From: an uncultured Myxococcales bacterium
Lineage (GTDB): Bacteria; Myxococcota_A; UBA9042
DNA length: 64,000 nt
Assembly: GCA_903924465.1 (NCBI GenBank)
Contig: CAIYBN010000033.1
Location: forward strand, 60,993 to 124,992
Direction of reading: 5' to 3'
Below the pieces are notes generated by a model. The model ran no database searches and was not told where the DNA came from. It saw nothing but the letters and a program-made list of their open reading frames with translations. Made by a program: the position numbers and the translations under genes. Every line of letters starts with the position of its first letter. The first letter of the stretch is position 1. This document shows, one piece after another, positions 32,775-42,315 of this stretch.

Positions 32775-35579
32775 ATGCACGTCACTGAAGCCAGGGTTTA
32801 TCAAGGTCCCAATCTTTACGCGCACTTTCCGGTGATGCGCTGGACTTTGCAGCTCGGTCCCTTGGAGGACAAGCCATCGGATGAGATTCCCGGGTTTGTC
32901 GACGCGTTGCTGACTCACGTGCCGACGCTGGTGGAGCACACGTGCAGCCCGGGCGTGCGCGGCGGATTCGTTCAGCGGCTGCGTCAGGATGGCGGCACGT
33001 GGATGGGGCATGTGCTCGAGCACGTCGCGATCGAATTGCAAAATTTGGCCGGTGCGCGCGTGTCATTCGGCAAGACGCGCGGCGCGGGGCACCACGGCGA
33101 GTACCACGTCGTGTTCGAGTACGAAGAGGCGCGGGTGGCGCAAGCCGCGGCGGAACTTGGGATGAAGCTGCTGCACCATTTGGTGCCCGCGGAACTGGCG
33201 CCGGATGTGACGCTGGACGCGAATTTCGACTTCCAGTCCGAGCTGGACGACCTCATCCGTCAGGCGCAGCGGCGCGCCCTGGGGCCGTCGACCGCGAGCC
33301 TGGTGCGGGCGGCGGAAGCGCGCGGCATTCCGTGGATTCGCCTGAACGACCACTCGCTCGTGCAGTTCGGCCACGGCAAGCTGCAAAAACGCATCCAGGC
33401 GACCGTGACCAGCGAGACGCGGCACATCGCCGTGGAAATCGCCAGCGACAAGCAGGAGACGAACAAGATTCTCGCCGACTTGGGTCTGCCGGTGCCGCGC
33501 CAGGAAATGGTCTACTCGGCGGAAGACGCAGTCAAGGCTGCGAAATCGATTCGTTTTCCGGTGGTGGTCAAACCGTTGAACGCGAATCACGGTCGCGGCG
33601 TGTCGATTGGGCTGACCACGCCAGAACAGGTGGCGCTGGCGTTTGAGAAAGCGGCTGAGCACAGTCGTGCAGTGTTGGTGGAAACGTTTGTCGCCGGTTT
33701 TGACCACCGTATGCTCGTCATCAACGGCGAACTGGTGGCGGTCGCCAAGCGCGTGCCTGGCCACGTCGTGGGCGACGGCAAGCACACCATCGCGGAATTG
33801 GTCGACACGGTGAACGCCGATCCGCGACGCGGTATCGGTCACGAAAAAGTGCTGACGCGGCTGAATTTTGACCACCAGGCGGAACGCCTGATGGAGCAGT
33901 CCGGCCTGACGCGCGAGTCGGTGCTGCCAGATGGGCAGGTGCTGTACCTGCGCTCGACGGGCAACTTGTCGACGGGTGGTACCGCGATTGACCTGACGGA
34001 TCAGGTGCATCCGGACAACGTGGAAATGGCGGTGCGCGTCGCGGGCGCGATTGGTCTGGACGTCATCGGCGTAGATTTTCTGACCCAGGATATGACGCGC
34101 AGCTACCGGGAAGTGGGTGGCGCGATTTGCGAAGTGAACGCGGCGCCGGGTTTTCGCATGCACGTGGCGCCGAGCGAAGGTCAGCCGCGCGACGTGGCGG
34201 GCAAAGTCATCGACATGCTGTTTCCGCCGGGCACGCCCGCGCGGATTCCGATCGCGGCGATTACCGGAACCAATGGCAAGACGACAACATCCCGAATGTT
34301 GGCGCATATTTTCAAATTGCGCAGCGAAATCGTTGGCCTGACGACGACCGACGGCGTGTACATCGACGGCCAGCGGACGGTGGAAGGCGACATGACGGGG
34401 CCGATGAGCGCGCAGATGGTGCTGCGCGATCCGAAAGTCAGCGTCGCGGTGCTGGAAACGGCGCGCGGGGGCATGTTGCGCGCAGGTCTGGGCTACCGCT
34501 GGCCAGATGTCGCGTGCTGCCTGAACGTGAGCGCGGACCATCTGGGGCTGGGCGGTATCGACACGCTGGAACAATTGGCGGCTGTGAAGCGGATTCCGAT
34601 TGAGGTGGCGCGCGAAGCCGTGGTGCTGAACGCGGATGACGATTTGTGCCTGCACATGGCGGACCACAGCCAGGCCAAGCACGTGTGGTACGTGACGATG
34701 AATCCGGCCCACGCGCTCGTGCGCGAGCACATCCGCGCGGGTGGCAAAGCGGTGGCGCTGGAAGCGGGCGTCAATGGCCAGATGATTGCGCTCTACGATC
34801 GCGGTCAGCACCTGCCGCTGCTGTGGACGCACCTGATCCCGGCGACGTTGGAAGGCAAGGCGATCCACAACGTGCAAAACGCGATGTTCGCTGCGGCGAT
34901 GGCCTACGCGATGGGCGTGAAGCTGGACGACATCCGCCACGGGCTGCGGACGTTTGACTCCACGTTCTTCCAGTCGCCGGGCCGGATGAACGTGTACGAC
35001 GGGCTGGGCTTCAAGGTGCTGCTGGACTACGGCCACAATCCGGCGGCGGTGCAGGCGATGTGCACGTTGGTGGACAATCTGGTCGCCGGCGGCGTGCTGG
35101 GCCAGGGCGGCAAGCGGGTGTGCGTGCTGGCGGCACCGGGCGATCGCCGCGACGCTGATATCCTGGAAGTGGCGCGGATCGCCGCGCACGCGTTTGACGA
35201 AATCATCTTGCGCCGGGACGACAATCCGCGCGGCCGGGGCGACCGCGAAGTGCCGGAATTGCTGCAGGCCGGCCTGATTGCCAACGGCTTTCCGGCCGAC
35301 AAGCTCACGATCATCACGCACGAAGTGGACGCGCTGCAGGACGCGCTGGATCGCTGCAAGCCCGGAGATTTGCTGCTGGTGTTCTGCGACAAGGTGACGC
35401 GGTCGTGGAAGCAGATCATCTACCACCACCAGCAACAGGGCGGGCGCGTGCCGCTCGAGCCAGAAGAGCCGCGGGGCGTGACAACGCAACCGGCGGACGA
35501 TGAGGTGCCGCTGAGTGTGTCCGGACTGGTGCGGGACGAACGCGGCGTGCGGTTGGCGCGACCGGAGGAGGCCGATTGA
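32775..35579 (+). CDS. cphA: Cyanophycin synthetase
   Basis: 934 residues. Makes the storage polymer multi-L-arginyl-poly-L-aspartate by alternately adding aspartate and arginine with ATP. N domain (1-160) begins with the RVYQGPNLYA segment, the ATP-grasp domain (about 210-480) has GHEKVL and VNAAPGFRMHVAPSEG, and the Mur-ligase-like domain (from about 490) starts with the P-loop ITGTNGKTTTSRM and carries YGHNPAAV, the family ADP/arginine-site region. The C-terminal 60 residues extend beyond the usual length and are charged. It is divergent from the lipoprotein gene with 261 bases between, and its stop overlaps the start of the next gene (TGATG). No cyanophycinase is in the window. Confidence 0.95.
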   Translation: MHVTEARVYQGPNLYAHFPVMRWTLQLGPLEDKPSDEIPGFVDALLTHVPTLVEHTCSPGVRGGFVQRLRQDGGTWMGHVLEHVAIELQNLAGARVSFGKTRGAGHHGEYHVVFEYEEARVAQAAAELGMKLLHHLVPAELAPDVTLDANFDFQSELDDLIRQAQRRALGPSTASLVRAAEARGIPWIRLNDHSLVQFGHGKLQKRIQATVTSETRHIAVEIASDKQETNKILADLGLPVPRQEMVYSAEDAVKAAKSIRFPVVVKPLNANHGRGVSIGLTTPEQVALAFEKAAEHSRAVLVETFVAGFDHRMLVINGELVAVAKRVPGHVVGDGKHTIAELVDTVNADPRRGIGHEKVLTRLNFDHQAERLMEQSGLTRESVLPDGQVLYLRSTGNLSTGGTAIDLTDQVHPDNVEMAVRVAGAIGLDVIGVDFLTQDMTRSYREVGGAICEVNAAPGFRMHVAPSEGQPRDVAGKVIDMLFPPGTPARIPIAAITGTNGKTTTSRMLAHIFKLRSEIVGLTTTDGVYIDGQRTVEGDMTGPMSAQMVLRDPKVSVAVLETARGGMLRAGLGYRWPDVACCLNVSADHLGLGGIDTLEQLAAVKRIPIEVAREAVVLNADDDLCLHMADHSQAKHVWYVTMNPAHALVREHIRAGGKAVALEAGVNGQMIALYDRGQHLPLLWTHLIPATLEGKAIHNVQNAMFAAAMAYAMGVKLDDIRHGLRTFDSTFFQSPGRMNVYDGLGFKVLLDYGHNPAAVQAMCTLVDNLVAGGVLGQGGKRVCVLAAPGDRRDADILEVARIAAHAFDEIILRRDDNPRGRGDREVPELLQAGLIANGFPADKLTIITHEVDALQDALDRCKPGDLLLVFCDKVTRSWKQIIYHHQQQGGRVPLEPEEPRGVTTQPADDEVPLSVSGLVRDERGVRLARPEEAD

Positions 35580-37237
35580 TGCAGTCTGGCGCTGGACGTC
35601 GGCTGACCGGGCCAAGCTGGTGGTTGTCCTCGCCGGGTGCCGCGGTGGAGATCGCCTTCGCCGACGGGGACGACGCTGATCAACTTTTTGCGACGTGGTG
35701 TGAGCGCGTGACCGAAGCTGCGACGCAACTTGGCTGGCCAGCTGGCGATTTTGCCCGGACTACCGGGGCTGCTTGTGCCACTTGGGCGTTTGCCGCGCCG
35801 GTCGATCAGCTGAGCACCGCGGCCGATGTGGCGGAGGCGGCGTGCGGCCTGGAACCGCTTGACTTCGAGACGCTGCGCCACCAAGCCCAGGCAGAGGCGC
35901 AACCACACGTGCGGGCTTGGCTCGCGGCGGCCGAGGCGAGCGATTTGCCGTGGTTGCTGGACGACGACGGTCTGACGATTGGCCTCGGCGCTTTCAGCCA
36001 AACCTGGCTGCTCTCGGCGCTGTCCGAGACGCCGCCGTCACTTTCGCACCTGCGCACGATCCCGCACGTGCTGGTGACCGGCACCAATGGCAAGACGACG
36101 ACAGCGCGGATGCTGGCGCGGATCCTGCGTCATCACGGCCTGTTTGCCGGCAATACGTCGACCGACGGGCTGATGCTCGATGGCCAACTCGTGACGCCTG
36201 GCGATTGGACGGGGCCCGGCGGCGCGCGGCACGTCTTGCGCAACCTGCGCGTGCAGGCGGCGGCGCTGGAAACGGCGCGCGGCGGCCTGCTGCGGCGTGG
36301 CCTCGCGTCCCGATGGGCGGACGGCGCGGTCGTGACCAACGTGAGTGACGACCATCTGGACGCTCAAGTCGGCTCCGAGGCGCTCATGGCCGAAGCAAAG
36401 CTAGCGATTCGAAAAGGCATTCGTCCGGGCGGCCTGTTGATTCTCAACGCGAGTTGCGCGCCGTTGGTGACGGCCGCCCGCCGTTTGCGTCTGCCAGACG
36501 GGCCCTTTTCCCTCGCCTGGTTTGCGGCATCCTGCGCTGATCTTGCCGACTTGCCCGGGCAGATCCGCGCCTGGTCAGAGGATGACGCGTTGGTGATGGA
36601 GACGGCAGCGGGTCGTCACGTCATCGCGCGGCTGGAGGACATCCCGGCGACTTTTGCCGGTCACGCGCCGCACAACGTGGCGAACGCGCTGGCAGCGGCG
36701 TTGGCGGCGCACGCCATGGCGATTCCGGCAGAGACGATTGCGTCAGGGCTTGCGGCGTTCGGTTCCACGGTTGCGGACAATCCAGGTCGCGCCAACGTGC
36801 TGCACCTCAACGGCGCGACGATTTTGGTCGATTTCGCCCACAATCCCGACGGCGTTCGGCAGCTCGCCGCGCTCGTCGACTTGTGGCCGTCGACGCAGCG
36901 CACGCTGCTCATCGGCCAAGCCGGCGATCGCACCGACGAACTGATGCACGCGCTGGTCCAAGCGACGCTCGCGTTTCGGCCGAGCCGCATCGTGCTGAAG
37001 GACACCGACCATTACCTGCGCGGCAGGCAGAAGGGCGAAATTCCCTTGGTGCTGCGCCGTTATTACTTGCAGGAAGGTGTGGCGGAGTCAGCGCTCACGG
37101 TGACGGAAGATGAGCTGACGGGCGTCGCCGAGACGCTGCTGGACGCGCGGCCCGGGCACCTGCTGATCCTGCTCATTCACGACGATTTTCCAAGTGCGAT
37201 CGCGCGATTGCGGGCAGCGGGTGCGACCGAAGCGTAG
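35579..37237 (+). CDS. Mur-ligase-type relative of cyanophycin synthetase, lacking ATP-grasp
   Basis: 552 residues. It has a short N-terminal part comparable to the CphA N domain, no ATP-grasp domain, and then a Mur-ligase domain with the P-loop VTGTNGKTTTARM (about 165), an ALETARGGLLRRGLA segment shared with CphA (LETARGGMLRAGLG), NVSDDHLD and a VDFAHNPDG motif. It starts on the cphA stop codon (TGATG), so it is translated with it. Such companions could extend or modify the polymer, or be an accessory subunit; the sequence does not say which. The C-terminal Mur domain appears complete. Confidence 0.85.
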   Translation: MQSGAGRRLTGPSWWLSSPGAAVEIAFADGDDADQLFATWCERVTEAATQLGWPAGDFARTTGAACATWAFAAPVDQLSTAADVAEAACGLEPLDFETLRHQAQAEAQPHVRAWLAAAEASDLPWLLDDDGLTIGLGAFSQTWLLSALSETPPSLSHLRTIPHVLVTGTNGKTTTARMLARILRHHGLFAGNTSTDGLMLDGQLVTPGDWTGPGGARHVLRNLRVQAAALETARGGLLRRGLASRWADGAVVTNVSDDHLDAQVGSEALMAEAKLAIRKGIRPGGLLILNASCAPLVTAARRLRLPDGPFSLAWFAASCADLADLPGQIRAWSEDDALVMETAAGRHVIARLEDIPATFAGHAPHNVANALAAALAAHAMAIPAETIASGLAAFGSTVADNPGRANVLHLNGATILVDFAHNPDGVRQLAALVDLWPSTQRTLLIGQAGDRTDELMHALVQATLAFRPSRIVLKDTDHYLRGRQKGEIPLVLRRYYLQEGVAESALTVTEDELTGVAETLLDARPGHLLILLIHDDFPSAIARLRAAGATEA

Positions 37238-37251
37238 CGCCGCGCACCTCC

Positions 37252-37725
37252 TCAGTTCGCCTCGGCGCGGCAGCGGTTGCGCAGGTCACTGTTGCTGATC
37301 GACTCGCACGCGCTTTTGTTCCGGCCCGCGACACCGCGGCAGTAGTTGCGCTTGTCGCTGTCGCCAATGGATTCGCAGGCGCTCTTGTCGTGTTTCGCGA
37401 CGGCACGGCAGTGGTTGCGCGCGTCGCTGTCGGAGATGGATTCGCAGCTGCTCGCACCGCTGGAACCGCCGGCAACACCCCGGCACTGGTTGCGCAGGTT
37501 GCTGTCGCCGATGGATTCGCAGTGCGACTTGTCGCCGCTGGCTTCGGCCCGGCAGTAGTTGCGGCGATCACTGTTGCCAATGGACTCGCAGGCGCTCTTG
37601 TCGTGCTTGGCGACGGCCCGGCAGTGGTTGCGCGCGTCGCTGTCGGAAATCGACTCGCAGTTGCTGGCATCGGCAGCGGCGACGGCCGCCCACAAGCTCA
37701 TCAGGAACACCATCATCGCGCGCAT
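37252..37725 (-). CDS. Small secreted protein of six tandem cysteine repeats
   Basis: 157 residues. A signal peptide (MRAMMVFLMSLWAAVAAADA) is followed by six copies of a 19-25 residue unit: C-E-S-I-(S/G)-(D/N)-S-(D/N)-x-R-N-x-C-R-(A/G), with spacers such as AKHDKSA. Two cysteines per unit suggest one disulfide each. Copies 1 and 4 are nearly identical, so the array grew by internal duplication. Similar C-x-x-I-x-(D/S)-x-D-x-R-N-x-C repeats occur in small exported proteins of other proteobacteria with unknown role. The gene converges on the cphA companion gene. GGGAGGTCAAG precedes the ATG. Confidence 0.8.
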   Translation of the reverse strand: MRAMMVFLMSLWAAVAAADASNCESISDSDARNHCRAVAKHDKSACESIGNSDRRNYCRAEASGDKSHCESIGDSNLRNQCRGVAGGSSGASSCESISDSDARNHCRAVAKHDKSACESIGDSDKRNYCRGVAGRNKSACESISNSDLRNRCRAEAN

Positions 37726-37764
37726 CTTGACCTCCCGGTTCGAATTGTCTTCCCGTGGCAGCGG

Positions 37765-38448
37765 TCACGCGACGGCACGCACCAACTCCAGCCACGCCTG
37801 CAACCAGAGTTTGCCGGCTTCGCAGTCTTCCTGCCAGCCCAGCTCCGGATGAAACTGGCTCGCCAGGATCGGCCGCCGTCGGTGCGCCATGGCCTCGACC
37901 GGCGTGAGCGCGCTGTGGGCGACCGCGACAAAAGCCCTTGGCGCTTCCGCCACCTGTTCCACGTGGCTCTCAAAGCATTGGCCGCCCAGATCCGACCAAA
38001 CCAGCAGCTTGCGCCGGGACGCATCGGGGAGCCAAGCCGGAAGTGCCGCCAGATCCAGGTGCACATCCACCGGGCCGCGCACTTTGCGCATGCCGTCGTA
38101 CGTGTCGTTCAGCGCCTCACCATGCGTCGTTTGCAGACGACCGCCCCACGCCAGCGCGAGGGCCTGCATGCCGCCGCACACGCCGAGAATCGGTCCGGGG
38201 AATACTTCTGCAAGTGCGCGCAGCCAAGGGAGAAACGCGTGATCGTAGGCGGAAAACGGCGTGCCCTGTGGGCCGAGCACCAACGCGGTCGCCCGGGCAA
38301 CGAGGGCCGGATCCCGACGAAGTTCGGCAAAATGCACGACGTCGACCTGCGCAACTGGCAAAAGCGTTTGGATCGCCGCGGCAATGCGCTCGCAGCCACC
38401 GCGCTCGGCAGGCTGCAGGTTCAAGTTGCACACCACGATTGTAATCAC
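37765..38448 (-). CDS. Class I glutamine amidotransferase
   Basis: 227 residues, GTG start. The catalytic triad is visible: nucleophile Cys91 in LGVCGGMQA, and His200 and Glu202 in SQFHPELGW. It lacks a fused synthetase domain, so it is either a glutaminase subunit that donates ammonia to a partner or a stand-alone hydrolase of the gamma-glutamyl type. It begins 4 bases after the alpha/beta hydrolase stop and is presumably co-transcribed. The partner is not identifiable; the cyanophycin genes are near but on the other strand. Confidence 0.8.
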   Translation of the reverse strand: MITIVVCNLNLQPAERGGCERIAAAIQTLLPVAQVDVVHFAELRRDPALVARATALVLGPQGTPFSAYDHAFLPWLRALAEVFPGPILGVCGGMQALALAWGGRLQTTHGEALNDTYDGMRKVRGPVDVHLDLAALPAWLPDASRRKLLVWSDLGGQCFESHVEQVAEAPRAFVAVAHSALTPVEAMAHRRRPILASQFHPELGWQEDCEAGKLWLQAWLELVRAVA

Positions 38449-38451
38449 GGT

Positions 38452-39387
38452 CTAACCAACTGAACGATCGCGGCCCGGCTCCCCGGGGACCAATCCTTCC
38501 GGCAAACAAAGACCCGGGGCATTCCACCAAGATTCCAGCAGATGCGCAATGGTTTCAGGCTGTTCATGATGCAGATTGTGGCCGGCACCAAGCAGTACAC
38601 CAGCGCGCAACTGCGGGACAACGGCGTGGCGCGCGGGCAGATCCGCTGGCAGCCATTCGCTCTGCTCGGCGTAGATCGACAGCACGGGCATCGGCAGTTT
38701 CGCCCAGAGGCACATCGCTTCATCGATGCGGAACGGCCGCGCCGACGGCGTCCGATGCAGCGGATCGTGGCGCCACATCCAGCCATTCGGGCCTGGCTCG
38801 GTATTGGTTCCCGCCAGACGCAGCGCCATCTCCCCGGAAAGTCGCGGATTCGCTTTTTGCAGCCGCGCTGCAGCGTCCGCCAGCGTCGCCATGCCCCTTC
38901 GCGCCGCCCGCCGCTCGGTCACGTCGCCGAGCAGGTTCGGCTGCGCGAGCGCATCCAGCCACGACTCCAGTCGAGCGGGCCACGCCGTCACCGGCGATTC
39001 CAACGGCCCCATGCCGTCCAGCAGCGCCAAGCTCCGCGCGCGCCCCGGCCGCACCGCCAGCAGCGCCGTGGTGATCATGCCACCCATCGAATGGCCAACG
39101 ATGTGCTCCGGCTGGTAATGACGCAGCAAGCCGTCGAGATCGTGCCAAAAATCGGCAAAGTGGTAGTAGCCACCGGTGCCAATCCACGCCGATTCACCGT
39201 GGCCACGTGCGTCAGGCGCGATCACGTGCCAGCGATCACAGACGCGCTCGGCGATCGCCGCGAAGCTCTTGCCATGGTCCAAAAACCCGTGATGAAACAG
39301 GATATTAGGTAGCGCCGGATCGCCCCAGCGGTGCACCGCCAGACGCAAGCCGCGGACCAGATGGAAGTCGGTCTGAACGTGCACCAC
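38452..39387 (-). CDS. Alpha/beta hydrolase
   Basis: About 311 residues. Oxyanion region HHGFLDHGKS, nucleophile elbow VGHSMGG with Ser100, acid in the YAEQSEW region and catalytic His in GAGHNLHHE. I chose GTG at 39387, which sits behind GAGGAGCGAT; no ATG gives a start near the first strand, and the upstream frame is Pro/Arg-rich noise. The substrate is unknown (ester, lactone or epoxide-type). It is transcribed away from the methylase gene. Confidence 0.8.
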   Translation of the reverse strand: MVHVQTDFHLVRGLRLAVHRWGDPALPNILFHHGFLDHGKSFAAIAERVCDRWHVIAPDARGHGESAWIGTGGYYHFADFWHDLDGLLRHYQPEHIVGHSMGGMITTALLAVRPGRARSLALLDGMGPLESPVTAWPARLESWLDALAQPNLLGDVTERRAARRGMATLADAAARLQKANPRLSGEMALRLAGTNTEPGPNGWMWRHDPLHRTPSARPFRIDEAMCLWAKLPMPVLSIYAEQSEWLPADLPARHAVVPQLRAGVLLGAGHNLHHEQPETIAHLLESWWNAPGLCLPEGLVPGEPGRDRSVG

Positions 39388-39547
39388 ATCGCTCCTCGGC
39401 TGCCGCCGGATCGCAGCATGGGCGGCGGGCGGCGACCCTGTCAAATGGCCTTGCGGACGCCGGCCATTCAGCCTACGGTGCGGCGCCTCTCGCCACCTGC
39501 GAACTCGCGTTGGCAGCGGCACGGGACATGCGGAAGGGTCCAAGTTG

Positions 39548-40384
39548 ATGAACGTTCCGAGTCGGCAATTGCTCAAATGGATTGGCAACAAGCAACGCGT
39601 CGCGGGTGCGATCGCCGGTTGTTTTCCCACGGACTACCGGCGCTACTACGAGCCGTTCGTGGGCTCGGGCGCCGTTCTGGGCACGCTCGCGCCGCGCGAT
39701 GCGGTAGCTTCCGACGTGCTGGCACCTTTGGTGCAAATCTGGCGGCGCGTGCAGACCGATCCACAGGCGGTGTACGACGCTTATGCCCAGCGCTTCGAGG
39801 CCTTTACCACGCAGGATCGCAAGACGGTCTACCGCGCGATTCTGGACCGGTACAACCTGACCGGTGATCCGGACGATCTGCTGTTTGTCGCCCGGACGGC
39901 CTATGGTGGCGTGATTCGTTTCGACAAGCGCGGGCAAATGAATACACCGTGTGGCGTGCATGCCGCGCTGCCGCTGGCCAAATTCGCCGCCGCCCTCGCC
40001 GAATGGCAGCCCCGGCTCGTTGGCACGCGCTTTGTCGCCGGGGATTTTGAGGCGCAAATCGACGAGGCCACCGCGGGCGACTTGGTGTATTGCGATCCGC
40101 CGTACCAGGATTGCGGCAAAAATCTTTATGGCGCGCAGACATTTAGCCTGCAGCGGCTTTTTGCCGCGATCGATCGCGCGCGCGCCCGTGGCGTGCGTGT
40201 GGCGCTGAGCCTGGACGGCTCCAAGCGCTCTGGCGATCGCATTTGCAATGTCGCGATTCCAGAAGGCTTGTTCGCTCAGGACCGCGAGATCAAGCTGGGA
40301 CGGTCGATGCTCCGGCGGTTCCAGATGGCGGGTCAGAGCCTGGAATCGGAGCACGTCGCCGATCGCCTGTTGACGACCTGGTAG
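39548..40384 (+). CDS. Dam-type DNA adenine-N6 methyltransferase
   Basis: 278 residues. Class alpha (D12) N6-adenine methylase: AdoMet motif YEPFVGSGAVLG, starting LLKWIGNKQR as in Dam, and catalytic YCDPPYQD at about 180. Family members methylate GATC; the target here cannot be read from sequence alone. No restriction endonuclease gene is adjacent (neighbours are a hydrolase and a thioesterase), so it looks like an orphan methylase that may serve in replication timing, mismatch repair or gene regulation. Confidence 0.88.
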   Translation: MNVPSRQLLKWIGNKQRVAGAIAGCFPTDYRRYYEPFVGSGAVLGTLAPRDAVASDVLAPLVQIWRRVQTDPQAVYDAYAQRFEAFTTQDRKTVYRAILDRYNLTGDPDDLLFVARTAYGGVIRFDKRGQMNTPCGVHAALPLAKFAAALAEWQPRLVGTRFVAGDFEAQIDEATAGDLVYCDPPYQDCGKNLYGAQTFSLQRLFAAIDRARARGVRVALSLDGSKRSGDRICNVAIPEGLFAQDREIKLGRSMLRRFQMAGQSLESEHVADRLLTTW

Positions 40385-40402
40385 CGCCGATGGCGACGCC
40401 CG

Positions 40403-40867
40403 CTAGCCGTTGACCACGACACGTTCGCCTTCAAACGCCTGCACGGCTGCACGAAAATCGTCGGGAATGCGCACTGGGCGGAAGTCCGGATCCAGCCACG
40501 CAAGCGTCAGCGCGCCCGTCGCCACGACCTTGGGCGTGCGCTTGTTGACCATCAGAAAGTGGAATGTGTAGCTGGTCGCGCCGACGCGGGCGAGCCGCAC
40601 GTTGACGACCAGAATATCGTTGTAGTGTGCTGGCGCATGGAAATTCAGATGCGCTGCGACCACCGCGCCGGGAATCAGATCCCGCACTGGACCGCCGTGC
40701 TTCTGCAGCCCCAGGTGGTTCAGGTAGTCCATCCGCCCGACGTCCATGTACACGGAAAAGCTGCCAAAATAGACGATGCCGACGGCGTCTGTCTCAGACA
40801 GGCGCACGCGGATCTCCGTGCTGAACGAGTAGGCATTGCGATCGTGGGTGATGTCGGCGAGCTGCAT
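40403..40867 (-). CDS. Hotdog-fold acyl-CoA thioesterase (YbgC/4HBT-like)
   Basis: 154 residues. VRLSETDAVGIVYFGSFSVYMD carries the (D/E)-x7-(Y/F)-type catalytic region of 4-hydroxybenzoyl-CoA/YbgC thioesterases with the acid in TDAVG. Start at 40867 behind CAGGAGCGGGACCCC. Small, cytoplasmic, probably a tetramer. The gene converges on the methylase gene. Confidence 0.88.
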   Translation of the reverse strand: MQLADITHDRNAYSFSTEIRVRLSETDAVGIVYFGSFSVYMDVGRMDYLNHLGLQKHGGPVRDLIPGAVVAAHLNFHAPAHYNDILVVNVRLARVGATSYTFHFLMVNKRTPKVVATGALTLAWLDPDFRPVRIPDDFRAAVQAFEGERVVVNG

Positions 40868-40986
40868 GGGGTCCCGCTCCTGACCGGGGGCGCGCCAGTC
40901 TAGTCGCTTCACGCAAGGCTGGCGAGCGCTGTTTGTCGCCACAGACCAGTCGACGCCGCCGACAAGCGTGATACCCTGTCGGTCCC

Positions 40987-42237
40987 ATGTCTCTCCCCAA
41001 GCCGACCGCCAAGAAAGTCCTCCCCATCATTTTCCTGACCATCCTCCTCGATCTGTTGGGGTTTGGGCTCGTCATTCCGATTGCGCCGTTCTATGCCCAG
41101 CATTTTGGTGCGTCGCCGACGGTGATCACCTTGCTCGGCGCGGCCTATTCGCTGATGCAGCTGATTTTCATGCCGATGTGGGGGCGCCTCTCCGACCGCA
41201 TCGGCCGTCGTCCGGTGATTCTGATGAGCGTGGCCGTTTCCTGCGTGGGCTACCTGTGGTTCGGCTTGGCTTCGCAACTCTGGATGCTCTTTGCCGCGCG
41301 AATTCTTGCCGGCTTTGGCAACGCCAACATCGGCGCAGCGCAGGCCGTGATCGCCGACACCACCGCGCCGTCTGAACGTGCACGCGGCATGGGCATGATC
41401 GGCGCGGCGTTCGGCATCGGCTTTGTGCTTGGACCCGTCTTTGGCGGCTTGCTTGGCAAAATTGATCTGGCACTGCCCTCCTACGTGGCCGCGGGCTTGG
41501 GCCTGATCAACTGGGTCATCGCCTATTTCCGCCTGCCCGAGACGCGGGATCCCGAACATATTGAGGCCCGCAAGGCGCTGCCCGCGGGAGCGTTGATGAT
41601 CCTCCTCAAGAAGCCTTCGGTTGTGCGTCTGCTGCTGGTGACGTTTACGGTGACCACGGGTTTTGCCCTGATGGAGCAGGTCCTCGGCTTGTACATCCAG
41701 AGTGTTTGGGTGCCCGTGCCGGCCAACACCTCGCCCGCCGAGATTGAGGTGCTTCACAAGCACGCCGCGGTGCTGGCCACAGCGGTGCTGGCGGTGGTCG
41801 GCCTGACGATGGTGATCGTCCAAGGCGGGCTGATCGGTCGGCTGGTCAAGCGCTTTGGCGAAAGCAGATTGCTGCGTTTTGGCACGGCAACGGTCACCGT
41901 CGGGCTGTTGGGCATGGCGTCCGTCGGTACGATCGGCTGGTATCCGGGCATGTTCCTCGTCGCGATTCTGCTCGCGGGCGGTTCCGCGCTGAACACGCCG
42001 TCGTCCACGTCGCTCCTGTCCCAGCACGCGCTGGCGGAACAGCAAGGCGGCTTGCTGGGCGTCGGGCAATCGATGTCGGCCGCGGGTCGGGTGCTGGGGC
42101 CGTTCATGGCCGGCGCGCTCTTTGAAGTCGAAGGCCGCCTGCCGCTGCTGGTGGGCGCGGTGCTGACGCTCGTGGCGTTTGTCCTGACGCTGGGTGTCCG
42201 CCCGCCGGGGTCGCCGCAGAAATCTGAAGCCAATTGA
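40987..42237 (+). CDS. MFS efflux transporter (TetA/DHA1-like)
   Basis: 416 residues, 12 predicted helices. Motif A between helices 2 and 3 (GRLSDRIGRRPVIL), an IPIAPFY helix 1 end and FGIGFVLGPVFGG (motif C) identify the drug:H+ antiporter 1 family that includes TetA. The substrate is unknown. It starts 120 bases after the divergent thioesterase and is followed by a LysR-type regulator on the same strand. Confidence 0.88.
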   Translation: MSLPKPTAKKVLPIIFLTILLDLLGFGLVIPIAPFYAQHFGASPTVITLLGAAYSLMQLIFMPMWGRLSDRIGRRPVILMSVAVSCVGYLWFGLASQLWMLFAARILAGFGNANIGAAQAVIADTTAPSERARGMGMIGAAFGIGFVLGPVFGGLLGKIDLALPSYVAAGLGLINWVIAYFRLPETRDPEHIEARKALPAGALMILLKKPSVVRLLLVTFTVTTGFALMEQVLGLYIQSVWVPVPANTSPAEIEVLHKHAAVLATAVLAVVGLTMVIVQGGLIGRLVKRFGESRLLRFGTATVTVGLLGMASVGTIGWYPGMFLVAILLAGGSALNTPSSTSLLSQHALAEQQGGLLGVGQSMSAAGRVLGPFMAGALFEVEGRLPLLVGAVLTLVAFVLTLGVRPPGSPQKSEAN

Positions 42238-42315
42238 CGAAAGGCGCTGCCGAGGCGCATCTTGCGGACGCTGCGTGGGCTCCGGTAGGTGATGCGTTCG
42301 CAGCACTGGGTGGCA

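Noticed and set aside
33063..35615. 850-codon minus-strand frame over cphA
   Set aside because: His/Arg-rich antisense shadow of a clear cyanophycin synthetase.
37252..37725. Regular DNA repeats that could suggest a CRISPR array
   Set aside because: The repeats are in-frame protein repeats with similar spacers and a signal peptide in front; there are no cas genes.
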